Shown: piece by piece, positions 45,301 through 53,676 of the stretch
How positions within the stretch are numbered: the first letter of the stretch is position 1
Layout: each line of letters starts with the position of its first letter
DNA from: an uncultured Paracoccaceae bacterium
GTDB taxonomy: Bacteria; Pseudomonadota; Alphaproteobacteria; Rhodobacterales; Rhodobacteraceae
NCBI GenBank assembly: GCA_947500775.1
Contig: CANMTD010000004.1
Coordinates: 186,001-250,000 of the forward strand
Reading direction: 5' to 3'
Length of the DNA: 64,000 nucleotides
Program-made: the position numbers and the translations under genes
The notes under the pieces: generated by a model
The model's database searches: none
What the model was told of the DNA's origin: nothing
Seen by the model: the letters and a program-made list of their open reading frames with translations, nothing else

Positions 45301-46740
45301 ATGATCGAGAAACGCCAATTCTACATCAACGGCCAGTGGGTCGCCCCGGCCAAAGCGCATGATTTTCAGGTCATCGACCCGTCGACCGAAGACCCCTGTG
45401 CCGTAATCTCGCTGGGCGGGCAGGCCGATACCGATTCTGCCGTTGCCGCCGCCAAGGCCGCGTTTGACACATGGGCCTTCACACCCAAGGCCGAGCGTCT
45501 GGCCCTGATCGAACGGGTGTTCGAGGTCTACAACCGCCGGTCCGATGACCTGGCCGAGGCGATCAGCCTTGAAATGGGCGCGCCCATCGACATGGCCCGC
45601 CAGCAACAGGCCCCCGCCGGCACCTGGCACATCGGCAATTTCATCAACGCGTTCAAGGAGTTCGAATTCGACCGCCCGCTGGGCGATCACGCCCTGAACG
45701 ACCGGATATTGCTGGAACCCGTCGGCGTGGTCGGCATGATCACGCCGTGGAACTGGCCGATGAATCAGGTGACGCTGAAGGTGATCCCGGCGCTGGCGAC
45801 CGGCTGTACCATGGTGTTGAAACCATCCGAGATCGCACCTCTGTCGGCGATGGTCTTTGCCGAGATCATGGAAGAGGCGGGCACCCCTGCAGGTGTCTTC
45901 AACCTGGTCAATGGCGATGGTGCGGGCGTGGGCACGCAGCTGTCCACCCACGCGGATGTGGCGATGATCAGCTTTACCGGCTCCACCCGTGCCGGAATCG
46001 CGATTTCCAAGAATGCCGCCGACACGCTGAAACGGGTGCATCTGGAACTGGGCGGCAAGGGCGCCAACCTGATCTTTGCCGATGCCGACGACAAGGCGGT
46101 CAAACGCGGCGCTTTGCATTGTTTCAACAACACCGGCCAGTCCTGCAACGCACCGACCCGGATGCTGGTCCAGCGCGCGGTTTACGATCAGGCGGTCGAA
46201 ACCGCGGCCGCGGTGGCCGAGGGCATGGCCGTCGCCTCGGCCCATAGCCCGGGGCGGCACATCGGGCCGGTGGTGTCCGAGGCGCAGTTCAACAAGATTC
46301 AGGACCTGATCCAGACCGGCATGGACGAAGGCGCGCGGCTGGTCGCGGGCGGGCTGGGACGGCCCGAGGGGGTGAACCGCGGCTATTTCGTGCGGCCCAC
46401 GGTCTTTGCCGATGTCAGCAACGACATGACCATCGCCCGGCAGGAAATCTTTGGCCCGGTGCTGTCGATCATCCCGTTCGAGACCGAGGAAGAGGCGTTG
46501 CAGATCGCCAATGACACCGATTACGGGCTGACCAATTACGTCCAGTCGCAGGACGGCGCGCGGTGCAACCGTCTGGCCCGCAAGCTGCGGTCGGGCATGG
46601 TCGAAATGAACGGCCAGGGACGCGCGGCGGGCAGCCCCTTTGGCGGCATGAAACAGTCGGGCAACGGGCGCGAGGGCGGTGTCTGGGGGCTGGAGGATTT
46701 TCTGGAGGTCAAGGCGGTCAGCGGCTGGTCAAACGACTGA
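45301..46740 (+). CDS. NAD(P)-dependent aldehyde dehydrogenase
   Basis: A 479-aa ALDH superfamily enzyme. Catalytic Cys282 (NNTGQSCNAP), general base Glu249 (LELGGKG), ITPWNWPMNQ, SFTGSTRAG and the C-terminal SPFGGMKQSGNGREGG motif. It oxidises an aldehyde to its acid; specificity is not evident and no pathway partner is adjacent. CGGAGAGCACC precedes the ATG. Confidence 0.95.
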   Translation: MIEKRQFYINGQWVAPAKAHDFQVIDPSTEDPCAVISLGGQADTDSAVAAAKAAFDTWAFTPKAERLALIERVFEVYNRRSDDLAEAISLEMGAPIDMARQQQAPAGTWHIGNFINAFKEFEFDRPLGDHALNDRILLEPVGVVGMITPWNWPMNQVTLKVIPALATGCTMVLKPSEIAPLSAMVFAEIMEEAGTPAGVFNLVNGDGAGVGTQLSTHADVAMISFTGSTRAGIAISKNAADTLKRVHLELGGKGANLIFADADDKAVKRGALHCFNNTGQSCNAPTRMLVQRAVYDQAVETAAAVAEGMAVASAHSPGRHIGPVVSEAQFNKIQDLIQTGMDEGARLVAGGLGRPEGVNRGYFVRPTVFADVSNDMTIARQEIFGPVLSIIPFETEEEALQIANDTDYGLTNYVQSQDGARCNRLARKLRSGMVEMNGQGRAAGSPFGGMKQSGNGREGGVWGLEDFLEVKAVSGWSND

Positions 46741-46790
46741 CCTCTGGTCGGGGCAAGGTGTCAGATTGCGCCGCGCTGACGCGCGTCGCG

Positions 46791-46825
46791 GTGCCTCCAG
46801 CGGGAGTATTGGGGCCAAAAAGAAG
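46791..46825 (+). repeat. Rhodobacterales-type intergenic motif
   Basis: The sequence around TGCCTCCAGCGGGAGTATT and GGGGCCAAAAAGAAG, between the ALDH and rluA-like genes, resembles a short C/G-rich element that I recall as common in intergenic DNA of Rhodobacteraceae. One copy is seen in this window; function unknown. Confidence 0.4.
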
Positions 46826-46832
46826 CCGCCGG

Positions 46833-47480
46833 TCAGAAGGGGGCCGGGGCGCGAAAGGTCAGGCCCTTGCCACCGTCGGGGTGGCGCAGGCGCAGGCTTT
46901 CGGAATGCAGCATCAGGCGCGGGGCATCGCGCGCGGGGCCCGTGGCGTAGAAGGGATCGCCCAGGATAGGGTGGCCGATTTCGCGCATATGGACACGCAA
47001 TTGGTGGCTGCGCCCGGTTTTCGGGTAAAGCCGGATGCGGGTTGCGGTTTCTTCGTAGCGCTGCACCCGCCAGTCGGTTATCGCGGATTTGCCGGTTTCG
47101 TGATCCACCTTTTGCAGTGGGCGGTTGGGCCAGTCGACGATCAGCGGCAGATCGACCGTGCCGGTTTTTTCGGCCACGTGCCCCCAGACCCGCGCGACAT
47201 AGGTTTTGCGGGTCTGGCGGTTTTCGAATTGCAGGCCAAGGTGGCGTTGGGCGCTTGATGTCAGGGCAAAGACCATGACACCGGATGTATCGCGGTCCAG
47301 CCGGTGCACCAGCAGCGCCTCGGGGAAGGCCATCTGGATGCGGGTGATCAGGCAGTCGGCCAGATGCGGCCCCTTGCCCGGCACGGACAACAGGCCCGCC
47401 GGTTTGTCGACCAGCAGGATCTGGTGATCCTGATGCAGGATGTTCAGCGGTGTATCGGGCGGTGCGTAGATATCGGTCAT
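46833..47480 (-). CDS. RluA-family RNA pseudouridine synthase
   Basis: A 215-aa pseudouridine synthase. Catalytic Asp62 in VHRLDRDTSG, with VDKPAGLLSVPG and GRSHQLRVHM. No S4 domain is present, and the short length fits the RluA subgroup (23S position 746 and tRNA position 32 in E. coli). Substrate assignment is by analogy. Confidence 0.92.
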   Translation of the reverse strand: MTDIYAPPDTPLNILHQDHQILLVDKPAGLLSVPGKGPHLADCLITRIQMAFPEALLVHRLDRDTSGVMVFALTSSAQRHLGLQFENRQTRKTYVARVWGHVAEKTGTVDLPLIVDWPNRPLQKVDHETGKSAITDWRVQRYEETATRIRLYPKTGRSHQLRVHMREIGHPILGDPFYATGPARDAPRLMLHSESLRLRHPDGGKGLTFRAPAPF

Positions 47481-47519
47481 GGGGCTGGCGGTAGCGCATT
47501 TGCACCGCCCACCACAATA

Positions 47520-47894
47520 TCACGATTGCGGGATATCGTCGGCAATCACGTAATAATCGCCCTTATCCGCCGTGAAGATGTGTTTTTCCAGCCGCAGGCC
47601 AGTGGGCCCGTCGATTGCGCCCAGCGCGAAAGAGATATTGTCGTCGCCGGTTTCATCCCAGAACAGGAACGATCCGCAGGTGCCGCAGAACCCGCGCCGG
47701 GCGATCTTTGAGGCGTGGTACCAGCGCAGGCCCTTTGCCCCCGACAGCGCCAGATCGGCCCGAGGCACTTGGGCTGAGGACCAGACATGCCCCGATTGCT
47801 TGCGGCACTGGCCGCAATGGCAGACCGAGGCGCCGGTCGGCGTTCCTGTCACCTGAAACCTGACGGCGCCGCACAGGCAGGACCCGTTAAGCAT
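47520..47894 (-). CDS. GFA/CENP-V domain zinc protein
   Basis: A 124-aa protein of the glutathione-dependent formaldehyde-activating enzyme family. Zinc ligands Cys6 and Cys8 (GSCLCGAV), Cys25, Cys27 and Cys30 (VCHCGQC) and Cys70 and Cys73 (FCGTCG). The enzymatic role of this fold is disputed; most members have no proven activity. It begins 3 nt after the LysE-family stop. Confidence 0.92.
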   Translation of the reverse strand: MLNGSCLCGAVRFQVTGTPTGASVCHCGQCRKQSGHVWSSAQVPRADLALSGAKGLRWYHASKIARRGFCGTCGSFLFWDETGDDNISFALGAIDGPTGLRLEKHIFTADKGDYYVIADDIPQS

Positions 47895-47897
47895 GAT

Positions 47898-48521
47898 CTA
47901 TCCTTTCACCGAGGCCGGGCTGCTGAGGCCCAGCGCCACGCCATAGGCGATAAAACATAGCGCCATGCCCCTGCGAAACCAGACATTCAGAACCGCGCCC
48001 AAAGCCAACCGCCCCAGCCCTGCCCCCAGCGCCGTATAGGCACTATAGGCCAGCGCGGTGATGCACAGCGCGGTGGGGGCGATCAGGACCATCTGCTGGC
48101 TGATCGCAACGTCGGTCTGCACGAATTGCGAAAACGCCGCCACATAGCCCGCCACGCTTTTGGCGTTGATCGTGGCGATCAGCAACGCCTTGCGGTAGAT
48201 GCCGCCGCCCGTGACCGGGCCGGGGGTCAGCGCGATGCCTGCGTTCATCCATCCGCGGATGCCCAGCCAGATCAGAAACCCGGCACCGGCCATTTTCAGC
48301 ACGAAGAACAGATCCGGAGAGGTTGCGATCAGGGCGGCGATCCCGACCGAGGACAACAGCAGAAACAGGCTGGCCTGTGTCAGAATCGCCAGAACGCCCC
48401 AAAGCGCGCGGGCAAAGCCGTGGGTCATGCCGTTGGACAGGCAATTCACCGCGTTGGGCCCCGGCGTGGTGACGAAGACCAGCCAGAACAGGGCAAAGAC
48501 GCTCCAACCCTCAAACGTCAT
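47898..48521 (-). CDS. LysE family translocator
   Basis: A 207-aa exporter with about six TM helices, beginning SVFALFWLVFVTTPGPNAVNCLSNGMTHGFARALWG, the LysE/RhtB signature (TPGPN). Such proteins export amino acids or derivatives. It overlaps the free-Met-sulfoxide reductase gene by 4 nt, so they are probably cotranscribed. Confidence 0.9.
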   Translation of the reverse strand: MTFEGWSVFALFWLVFVTTPGPNAVNCLSNGMTHGFARALWGVLAILTQASLFLLLSSVGIAALIATSPDLFFVLKMAGAGFLIWLGIRGWMNAGIALTPGPVTGGGIYRKALLIATINAKSVAGYVAAFSQFVQTDVAISQQMVLIAPTALCITALAYSAYTALGAGLGRLALGAVLNVWFRRGMALCFIAYGVALGLSSPASVKG

Positions 48522-48982
48522 TCCGGGTCCGCCTGCGCGAAGACCGCCGACAGGATATCGCCCAGGGCCCGGGCGTCGTCGGGGGTGAAGGCGGCCGGCT
48601 GGTTGCTGTCGATGTCCAGCACGCCCAGCAATGCCCCCTGCCCGTTCCGGACCGGCAGCACCAGTTCGGACCGGGTTGAACTGGCGCAGGCGATATGGCC
48701 GGGAAAGGCATCGACGTCATCGACCAGCTGAACCTGCCCCGTGCGCGCCGCCGCGCCGCAGACCCCGCGTGAAAACGGGATCACCAGACAGCCGTGGCCG
48801 CCCTGATAGGGTCCAATCTTCAGCGTGTCGTTGCCGGTATTGCGGTAAAACCCGGTCCAGTCGAAGCGGTCATCGGCGTGATGGATTTCGCAGGCCAGGG
48901 TGGCCATCAGGGAAACCACATCGGTTTCCCCGTCGGTCAGCGCGGCGGTGGTCTTGGCCAGGTCCGCGTAGTCGACCCTCAT
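48518..48982 (-). CDS. msrC: Free methionine-(R)-sulfoxide reductase (GAF domain)
   Basis: A 154-aa GAF-domain protein. The three Cys needed by fRMsr are in place: Cys65 (GHGCLVIPF), Cys75 (RGVCGAAA) and Cys99 (FPGHIACA), along with the SELVLPV strand. It reduces free Met-R-sulfoxide, protecting the amino-acid pool. It overlaps the thiolase stop by 4 nt upstream and the LysE start by 4 nt downstream. Confidence 0.93.
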   Translation of the reverse strand: MRVDYADLAKTTAALTDGETDVVSLMATLACEIHHADDRFDWTGFYRNTGNDTLKIGPYQGGHGCLVIPFSRGVCGAAARTGQVQLVDDVDAFPGHIACASSTRSELVLPVRNGQGALLGVLDIDSNQPAAFTPDDARALGDILSAVFAQADPE

Positions 48983-50151
48983 GGGCGTTCGATCGCGATC
49001 GCCGTGCCTTCGCCCCCGCCGATGCAGATCGCGGCGACCCCGCGTTTCAGCCCGCGTTTTTCCAGCGCGTTCAGCAGGGTCACGATGATCCGCGCGCCCG
49101 AGGCGCCGATCGGATGGCCCAATGCGCAGGCCCCGCCGTTGACGTTCACCTTGTCGCGGCTCAGCCCCATTTCATGCATGAAGGCCATCGGCACCACGGC
49201 GAAGGCTTCGTTCACCTCCCACAGATCCACCTCTTCGGCGGTCCAGCCGATGCTGCGCAGCAGTTTCTCTGCGGCGGGTACGGGGGCGGTGGTGAACAGG
49301 CCCGGCGCCTGCGCGTGGCTGGCGTGGCCCATGATCCGGGCCCGGACCGGCAGGTTGCGCGCCGCGGCCTCGGTGTCGCTGGTCAGGATCAGGGCAGCGG
49401 CCCCGTCCGAGATCGACGAGGAATTGGCCGCCGTCACCGTGCCGTCCTTGCGGAACGCCGGTTTCAGCTGCGGTATCTTTTCGGGGCGCGCCTTGGCCGG
49501 TTGTTCGTCCTGCGAAATCACCACATCGCCCGCGCGGGTGGTCAGCGTGACCGGCGCGATTTCATCGTCGAAGGCGCCCGACGACTGGGCCGCCAAAGCG
49601 TTGGACAGCGAGGTCAGCGCATAGTCGTCCTGCGCCTTGCGGGTGAACTGAAACAACTCGGCGCAATCTTCGGCGAAGGTGCCCATCAGGCGGCCCTTGT
49701 CATAGGCGTCTTCCAGACCGTCCAGAAACATGTGGTCGATCACCTGACCATGGCCGATCCGGGCGCCGCCGCGCATCTGCGGCAACAGATAGGGCGCGTT
49801 GGTCATGCTTTCCATGCCGCCCGCGGCCATCACCGCCGCCTGCCCCAGCGCCAGCTGGTCATGCGCGATTATCACCGCCTTCATGCCCGATCCGCACATC
49901 TTGTTCAGCGTGGTGGCGGGCACCTCTTCGCCAAGGCCCGCCTTGAAACCGGCCTGCCGCGCGGGGGCCTGGCCCTGCCCCGCGGGCAGCACGCAGCCCA
50001 TCAACAGCTCGTCCACCGTGTCCACGCCCGCCCCCTGCATCGCCGCCTTCAGCGCGGCCCCGCCCAGCGTGGGCGCGTCGGCCTGCGCGAAATCGCCCTG
50101 GAACCCGCCCATCGGCGTGCGGGATGCCCCGCAGATCACGACCTGTTTCAT
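48979..50151 (-). CDS. Acetyl-CoA C-acyltransferase (thiolase)
   Basis: A 390-aa thiolase: nucleophile Cys86 (NKMCGSGMKA), His346 (GHPIGASGARI) and Cys376 (CIGGGEGTA). It could be biosynthetic acetoacetyl-CoA thiolase or a degradative one; no beta-oxidation or phaB gene is adjacent. First gene of a minus-strand run thiolase-msrC-lysE-GFA with 4-nt overlaps. Confidence 0.93.
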   Translation of the reverse strand: MKQVVICGASRTPMGGFQGDFAQADAPTLGGAALKAAMQGAGVDTVDELLMGCVLPAGQGQAPARQAGFKAGLGEEVPATTLNKMCGSGMKAVIIAHDQLALGQAAVMAAGGMESMTNAPYLLPQMRGGARIGHGQVIDHMFLDGLEDAYDKGRLMGTFAEDCAELFQFTRKAQDDYALTSLSNALAAQSSGAFDDEIAPVTLTTRAGDVVISQDEQPAKARPEKIPQLKPAFRKDGTVTAANSSSISDGAAALILTSDTEAAARNLPVRARIMGHASHAQAPGLFTTAPVPAAEKLLRSIGWTAEEVDLWEVNEAFAVVPMAFMHEMGLSRDKVNVNGGACALGHPIGASGARIIVTLLNALEKRGLKRGVAAICIGGGEGTAIAIERP

Positions 50152-50210
50152 AAATCTCTCCCCTAGAATCCTATACTTATGGATACCGAATGGTAAGGAT
50201 TGCCGTCTAG

Positions 50211-50232
50211 CCTTGAATTGATCGGATCAAGG
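50211..50232 (+). promoter_or_regulatory. SD-sequestering hairpin / palindrome before the STAS gene
   Basis: CCTTGA (50211-50216) can pair with TCAAGG (50227-50232), burying the first half of the AAGGAG Shine-Dalgarno (50229-50234). Within it TTGATC-G-GATCAA (50218-50230) is a perfect DNA palindrome, so an operator is the alternative. Confidence 0.45.
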
Positions 50233-50240
50233 AGAGTGCT

Positions 50241-50585
50241 ATGAATCTGGAAACCAAAACGATGGAAAACGCACTGGTGGTGGCGGTGCTGGAACCGCGG
50301 ATCGACGCGGCCGTCGCCATTCAATTCAAGGATAAGGTACGCGAAGCGACGGCCGCCCCTTCGGAACGGGTGGTGATGGACCTGTCGCGCGTCGATTTTC
50401 TGGACAGTAGCGGCCTTGGCGCGGTTGTGGCCGCAATGAAATTGCTGGGCAATGATCGCAAACTGGAACTTGCCGGGCTGACCCCGGCGGTGGCCAAAGT
50501 GTTCCGCCTGACCCGGATGGACAGCGTGTTCGTCATTCATACCAGTCTCGAATCGGCCTTCACACCAGGGTCAAACGCGGCCTGA
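50241..50585 (+). CDS. STAS-domain anti-sigma factor antagonist (RsbV/SpoIIAA-like)
   Basis: A 114-aa STAS protein: VVMDLSRVDFLDSSGLGAVVAAMK contains the phosphoacceptor Ser (56/57). In partner switching the dephosphorylated form binds the anti-sigma kinase. It lies 12 nt upstream of a kinase-like gene, its likely partner. No sigma factor or PP2C phosphatase gene is in the window. Confidence 0.92.
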   Translation: MNLETKTMENALVVAVLEPRIDAAVAIQFKDKVREATAAPSERVVMDLSRVDFLDSSGLGAVVAAMKLLGNDRKLELAGLTPAVAKVFRLTRMDSVFVIHTSLESAFTPGSNAA

Positions 50586-50597
50586 CCAGCGCCGCGG

Positions 50598-51065
50598 ATG
50601 ACACTCTGGCAGATGCCCCTTTTGGAAAATTCCCACTCAATGGTTCAGATGGACATTCTTGGCGATCCGGCTGCGGTCAGCGACGCTTTGGCTGGTATCT
50701 CAACACGACTCTGTCGCGCGGGCCTGACCGCCGATGATGTGGAAAACGCCCGCATTGTTCTGGCCGAGGTCATGAACAATATCGTTGAACACGCCTATGC
50801 GGACAACACCCCGGGCCGGATTCTGGTTGGAATCGCAATCTCGGGCAACAGCCTGCAATGCGCCATCAAGGATACCGGCCGGGCGTTGCCAAATGAATCC
50901 ATTCCGCCCGGAAACCCCACGGTATTGGACGGCCCGCTGGAGGATTTGCCAGAAGGGGGATTCGGCTGGTTCCTCATTCACAGCCTGACCACGGACCTGC
51001 AATATCGGCGAACGCTTCAGCAAAATCACCTCAGCTTCAGCATCCGGCTGGGCGCCGCGCCGTGA
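50598..51065 (+). CDS. Anti-sigma-factor-like serine kinase (RsbW/HATPase)
   Basis: A 155-aa GHKL ATPase of the RsbW/SpoIIAB type: N-box ARIVLAEVMNNIVEHAY (Glu57, Asn60/61), G1 region IKDTGRALP and the glycine-rich lid GGFGWFLIHSLTTDLQYRR. It should phosphorylate the upstream STAS protein and sequester an unlinked target (sigma factor or other regulator). Confidence 0.9.
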   Translation: MTLWQMPLLENSHSMVQMDILGDPAAVSDALAGISTRLCRAGLTADDVENARIVLAEVMNNIVEHAYADNTPGRILVGIAISGNSLQCAIKDTGRALPNESIPPGNPTVLDGPLEDLPEGGFGWFLIHSLTTDLQYRRTLQQNHLSFSIRLGAAP

Positions 51066-51153
51066 CATCCGCCTTGCCACAAAACAAACGCAATCTATCC
51101 ACAACGGCGCCCGATTGGACCAATATCAAAAACTTGTAGCTGCATATGGCTTC

Positions 51154-51199
51154 CCTCGGCGTCGCGTTAACAGCCCCCACCCAGTTCGCGACGTCGAGG
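51154..51199. repeat. 13-bp inverted repeat upstream of the GGT gene
   Basis: CCTCGGCGTCGCG (51154-51166) and CGCGACGTCGAGG (51187-51199) are complementary except one position, 20 nt apart, in the 229-nt gap after the kinase gene. No T-run follows. Confidence 0.6.
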
Positions 51200-51294
51200 T
51201 ACCTATAGCGGTGATTTCCCTCAATATTTCGTGCATTGGCATTCCTCTTCCGCAGGCCTAGTCTGCGGGCGATCATCAGATACCCGAGGTTCCA

Positions 51295-52875
51295 ATGCGC
51301 GATTTCCATCTTCCCGGCCGCTCGCCTGTCTTTGCTCAGAACGGGATGTGCGCCACCTCGCACCCCTTGGCCGCCAAGGTTGCGGTGCAAATGCTGGAAG
51401 CAGGCGGAAACGCGATGGATGCGGCGATTGCCGGGGCTGTGCTGCTGGGGCTGTGCGAACCGCAGATGACCGGGCTGGGCGGCGATTGTTTCACGCTGCT
51501 GAAACCCGCCGGCGAAGACCGGATCGTGGCGCTGAACGGATCGGGCCACGCGCCCGCCGCCCTGTCCGCCGCCCGGATGCGCGACGCCGGGCTGGCGCAG
51601 GTGCCGACCAACACGCCGGATGCGGTCACCATCCCCGGCGCCATCGACGCCTTCTGCACCCTGTCCAAGGACTGGGGCCGCCTTGGCCTGAAAACCTGCC
51701 TTGCCCCCGCCATTCACTATGCCGAGGCGGGCGTGCCGGTCGCCCCGCGCACCGCCTCTGACTGGGCCGAAGCCGCCGATCACCTGCAGGGTCCGGCCCG
51801 CGACTATTACCTGTTGTCCGGTCAGCCCCCTCGCCCCGGTCAGATCTTCCGCGCGCCCCGTCAGGCCGAGGTTCTGCGCCGGATCAGCACCGAAGGCCGC
51901 ACCGGTTTCTACGAAGGCGAGGTCGCGCAGGATATGGTCGCCTCGCTGCGGGCCATGGGTGGCGTGCACACGCTGGATGATTTCGCGGCCACCGCTTGCA
52001 CCTATACCGATCCGGTCAGCGGCACCTATAAAGGGGTCGATCTGGTCGAACATCCGCCCAACGGCCAGGGCGCCACCGCGATCCTGCTGGCCAATATCCT
52101 GTCGCATTTCGACATCGCCGGGATGGACCCGCTGGGCACCGCCCGCGCCCATATCGAGGCCGAGGCCACCAAGCTGGCCTATGACGCGCGCAACAGGTTC
52201 ATCTCGGACGCGGATTTCCTGACCCGGCTGGATCACATGCTGTCGCCTGAAACCGCAAAGGGGCTGGCCGCGCTGATCGATCCGCGCCGCGCCATGCAAT
52301 CCCCGTCGCTGGTGTCCGAAGCGGTGCATAAGGACACGGTCTATATCACCGTGGTCGACAAGGACCGGATGGCGGTTTCGCTGATCTATTCGATCTTCCA
52401 CAGCTTCGGGTCCGGCCTTGCCTCGGACAGCTTCGGGATCAATTTCCAGAACCGCGGTGCGGGGTTCACGCTGGAACAGGGCCACCCGAACGAAGCCGCG
52501 GGCGGCAAACGCCCGATGCACACGATCATTCCGGGCATGTTGAAAAAGGACGGCAAGGTCATCATGCCGTTTGGTGTGATGGGCGGCGCCTATCAGGCCA
52601 CGGGGCACGCAAGGTTCCTTAGCAACCTGACCGATTTCGGCATGGACCCGCAAACCGCCATCGACAGCCCCCGCTGCTTCGCCGATGGCGACGCGATGAA
52701 GGTCGAACGCGGGTATTCCGACGCCGTGCGCCGCGAACTGGCCGAGATGGGCCATGACGTCAGCATCCCCGACACCGCCATCGGCGGCGCGCAGGCCATT
52801 CTGATCGATCATGAAACAGGGGTTTTGCAGGGCGCGTCCGACCCGCGCAAGGATGGCTGCGCGCTGGGGTACTGA
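51295..52875 (+). CDS. Gamma-glutamyltransferase family protein
   Basis: A 526-aa Ntn-hydrolase. The predicted autocleavage site and nucleophile is Thr348 (HKDTVYITVVDKD), separating a large (about 347 aa) and small (about 179 aa) chain; conserved GGNAMDAAIA, GLGGDCF and PNGQG blocks are present. No signal peptide is visible, so this may be a cytoplasmic GGT-like enzyme acting on glutathione or other gamma-glutamyl or acyl substrates. The start MRDFHLPGRSP follows a weak SD (GAGG). Confidence 0.92.
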   Translation: MRDFHLPGRSPVFAQNGMCATSHPLAAKVAVQMLEAGGNAMDAAIAGAVLLGLCEPQMTGLGGDCFTLLKPAGEDRIVALNGSGHAPAALSAARMRDAGLAQVPTNTPDAVTIPGAIDAFCTLSKDWGRLGLKTCLAPAIHYAEAGVPVAPRTASDWAEAADHLQGPARDYYLLSGQPPRPGQIFRAPRQAEVLRRISTEGRTGFYEGEVAQDMVASLRAMGGVHTLDDFAATACTYTDPVSGTYKGVDLVEHPPNGQGATAILLANILSHFDIAGMDPLGTARAHIEAEATKLAYDARNRFISDADFLTRLDHMLSPETAKGLAALIDPRRAMQSPSLVSEAVHKDTVYITVVDKDRMAVSLIYSIFHSFGSGLASDSFGINFQNRGAGFTLEQGHPNEAAGGKRPMHTIIPGMLKKDGKVIMPFGVMGGAYQATGHARFLSNLTDFGMDPQTAIDSPRCFADGDAMKVERGYSDAVRRELAEMGHDVSIPDTAIGGAQAILIDHETGVLQGASDPRKDGCALGY

Positions 52876-52900
52876 CCCCGCGCGCGCCCATCGGTTCAAC

Positions 52901-53227
52901 TCAGTTCAGTTGAAACTGAAGCGGGTATTGCCCGTCCGAAAATTCACCGAACAGATCATCCAGATCAGGGTGATCCACCGGCTCGCCGGTGTCATCGGGC
53001 AACAGGTTCTGTTCGGACACATAGGCCACGTAATAGCTTTGGTCGTTTTCGGCCAGCAGGTGATAAAACGGCTGGTCGCGCGACGGGCGGCTGTCTTCGG
53101 GGATTGAATCGTACCATTCCTCGGTGTTCGAGAACATGGCGTCCACGTCAAAAACCACCCCCCGAAAGGGATGTTTACGGTGCCGAACAACCTGGCCCAG
53201 ATGATATTTTGCGTGCGATTTCAGCAT
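52901..53227 (-). CDS. hspQ: Heat shock protein HspQ
   Basis: A 108-aa HspQ/YccV-like protein: KYHLGQVVRHRKHPFRGVVFDVDAMF, RPSRDQPFYHLLAENDQSYYVAYVSEQNLLPD are the family blocks. In enterobacteria HspQ is a specificity-enhancing factor and substrate of Lon. ATG 53227 gives the usual length; the frame extending to 53461 has no similarity. No obvious sigma32-type site could be assigned in the leader. Confidence 0.9.
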   Translation of the reverse strand: MLKSHAKYHLGQVVRHRKHPFRGVVFDVDAMFSNTEEWYDSIPEDSRPSRDQPFYHLLAENDQSYYVAYVSEQNLLPDDTGEPVDHPDLDDLFGEFSDGQYPLQFQLN

Positions 53228-53676
53228 AAACCCAGTACCTAATTCGACAATTTTAACCTTTTGCACAGGGTGTTGTCCATGCGCGCAGGCCCCGATTGCG
53301 GGAAACAGTCTGTGAACCCACGTCCTGTCCCTTTCAGAAAGGGCACCTAGGCACGTTTCTGCACAAGCACAAGGGGCAACCAAACCTGAAACCAAACCAA
53401 TACCGCCTGTGCCTGGCCCAATATTCGTATTTCCCTTCAATTTCTGGCGATTCAGGCCCATCTCCGTTTCGAATCACCGTACCATTTGCCCATGAACACC
53501 CCCTTGCAGGACCCGTTTCCAAAAGCGCAGGCAAAGACCCGCAAAACCCCGTATGGTTGATCACTTTTTAGCTGGCACGCCTGTTTCTGACCGAAACACA
53601 TCGGTTTTCCATTTTCCCCGGCGCATTTTTTTCGTATTCTCATCCCAAAATAACAAACATAGTGCGAGTGAGGCCA
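53228..53676. other. 449-nt divergent intergenic region
   Basis: This is the longest gene-free stretch in the window, between hspQ (minus) and the lytic transglycosylase (plus). It is less GC-rich than the flanks, has a CCCTTT-CAG-AAAGGG hairpin at 53337-53351, T-rich tracts near 53564-53640, and a handful of short open frames on both strands without Shine-Dalgarno. I see no tRNA or known RNA; promoters for both genes and possibly a small RNA could lie here. Confidence 0.6.

Noticed and set aside
53492-53560. 22-codon ORF (MNTPLQDPFPKAQ...)
   Set aside because: No Shine-Dalgarno and no supporting context; could be revisited with Ribo-seq.
53296-53571. 91-codon plus-strand frame in the hspQ divergent region
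   Set aside because: No ribosome-binding site, composition unlike the neighbouring genes, no recognisable motif.
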